From the NCBI GenBank assembly GCA_037903475.1, contig JBAJFG010000470.1, positions 62,001 through 126,000 of the forward strand: a stretch of DNA of 64,000 nucleotides, in the 5' to 3' direction. The DNA comes from Ancylostoma caninum (Eukaryota; Nematoda; Chromadorea; Rhabditida; Ancylostomatidae). Position numbers and translations under genes: made by a program. Under the pieces are notes generated by a model that was not told the origin of the DNA, searched no databases, and saw only the letters and a program-made list of their open reading frames with translations. This document shows positions 63,095-64,000 of this stretch, piece after piece (position 1 is the stretch's first letter; each line of letters begins with the position of its first letter).

Positions 63095-64000
63095 GCAAAA
63101 GCCTAGGCAATAACTTGCGCACCCACCTAATGTGTCTCATCAACCCCGTGGACCACCTCCCTTACTAGAAACTCAAACAAAAGCCTGGACAATAAATTGC
63201 GCACCCACCTCATGTATACCGCCAACCCCGTGGACCACCTCCCTTTCCAGAAACTCGGGCAAAAGCCTAGACAATAATCTACGCACCCACCCCATGTATC
63301 TCGCCAACCCCGTGGATTGCCTCCCTTCCAAGAAACTCAGGCAAAAGCCTAGACAATAATTTACGCACCCACCCATGTATCCCGCCAACCCCGTGGATTG
63401 CCTCCCTTCCAAGAAACTCAGGCAAAAGTCTAGAACATAACTTGCGCACCCACCCCATGTATCCCGCCAACCCCGTGGATTGCCTCCCTTCCAAGAAACT
63501 CAGGCAAAAGTCTAGAAAATAACTTGCGCACCCACCTCATGTATCTCGGCAACCCCGTAGATCACCCCCCTTTCCAGAAGCTTAGGCAAAAACCTGGACA
63601 ATAACTTGCGCAACCACCCATGTATCTCGCCAACCCCGTGGATTGCCTCCCTTCCAAGAAACTCAGGCAAAAGTCTACAAAATAAGTTGCGCACCCACCT
63701 CATGTATCCCGCCAACCCCGTGGACCACCTCCCTTTCCAGAAACTCAGACAAAAGTCTAGAAAGTAACTTGCGCACCCACCCATGTATCCCGCCAACCCC
63801 GTGGATTGCCTCCCTTCCAAGAAACTCAGACAAAAGTCTAGAAAGTAACTTGCGCACCCACCCAATGTTTCCCGCCAACCCCGTGGATTGCCACTCTCTA
63901 CTACTAGAAACTCAGGCAAAAGTCTAGAAAATAACTTGCGCACCCACCTCATGTATCCCCCCAACCCGTGGATTACATTCCGTTCCAGAAGCTCAGGCAA
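63095..64000 (+). repeat. About 82 bp satellite, continues past the window
   Basis: About eleven units with the core TTGCGCACCCACC, TGTATCCCGCCAACCCCGTG, GATTGCCTCCCTTCCAAGAA and ACTCAGGCAAAAGTCTAGAA. Two subtypes exist: GGACCACCTCCCTTTCCAG and GGATTGCCTCCCTTCCAAG. The frame 63512-64000 on the minus strand is produced by the repeat. The array is cut by the window end. Confidence 0.94.

Noticed and set aside
63512..64000. A 162-codon minus-strand frame reaching the window end
   Set aside because: Translation of the 82 bp satellite.
59510..64000. CRISPR array
   Set aside because: The repeats are contiguous satellite units without unique spacers, in a eukaryotic genome with no cas genes.

Overview
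This is eukaryotic DNA, most likely from a clade V (strongylid, hookworm-like) nematode. The evidence is a spliced gene with AG/GT introns, a 5S rRNA relic close to the Caenorhabditis 5S sequence as I remember it, RTE and CR1-like LINE pieces, mariner and Penelope relics, and a large load of Helitron-type elements and satellites. The taxon is an inference; no marker gene fixes it. Most of the window is repeat. Only one gene is essentially complete.

Layout. 1-12.7 kb: non-coding sequence with a Helitron-like element carrying a 59-60 bp minisatellite (about 1495-3465), a hairpin repeat array (3618-3860), an RTE LINE tail, two short hairpin elements, a mariner scrap and a LINE ORF1 relic. 12.74-16.8 kb: a large inverted repeat whose right arm is split by a 1,660 bp Helitron. 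The intact left arm preserves the empty target site. 18.5 kb: a deleted 5S rRNA copy. 18.97-19.56 kb: start of a second Helitron family. 20.0-21.03 kb (minus strand): three LDL-receptor class A exons, all phase 1-1, cut off from the rest of their gene. 21.2-22.4 kb: a decayed RTE reverse transcriptase.

26,191-48,200 (plus strand): a carboxylesterase/cholinesterase-family gene of about 17 exons, roughly 680 residues. It has a signal peptide, an intact Ser-Glu-His triad and a C-terminal transmembrane anchor. This architecture matches membrane-anchored nematode CEST/UAR-1-type esterases. Its introns are stuffed with a complete-ended mariner, MITEs, a Penelope GIY-YIG fragment, a TTAA-flanked MITE and two Helitrons. 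A one-base frame clash lies at the exon 14/15 junction.

48.3-59.3 kb: mostly non-coding. It holds a nest of LINE fragments (52.5-57.1 kb), a reversed Helitron fragment, and a stray diverged copy of the esterase gene's last codons plus 3' UTR. 59.5-62.8 kb and 63.1-64.0 kb: two satellite arrays. The first has a higher-order repeat of about 767 bp and the second runs off the window. Long open frames in the satellites are artefacts of repeat units without stops, not genes.

Two Helitron families (A and B), both with internal tandem arrays, explain most of the dispersed similarity in the window. No helicase/Rep gene was seen, so both appear non-autonomous.
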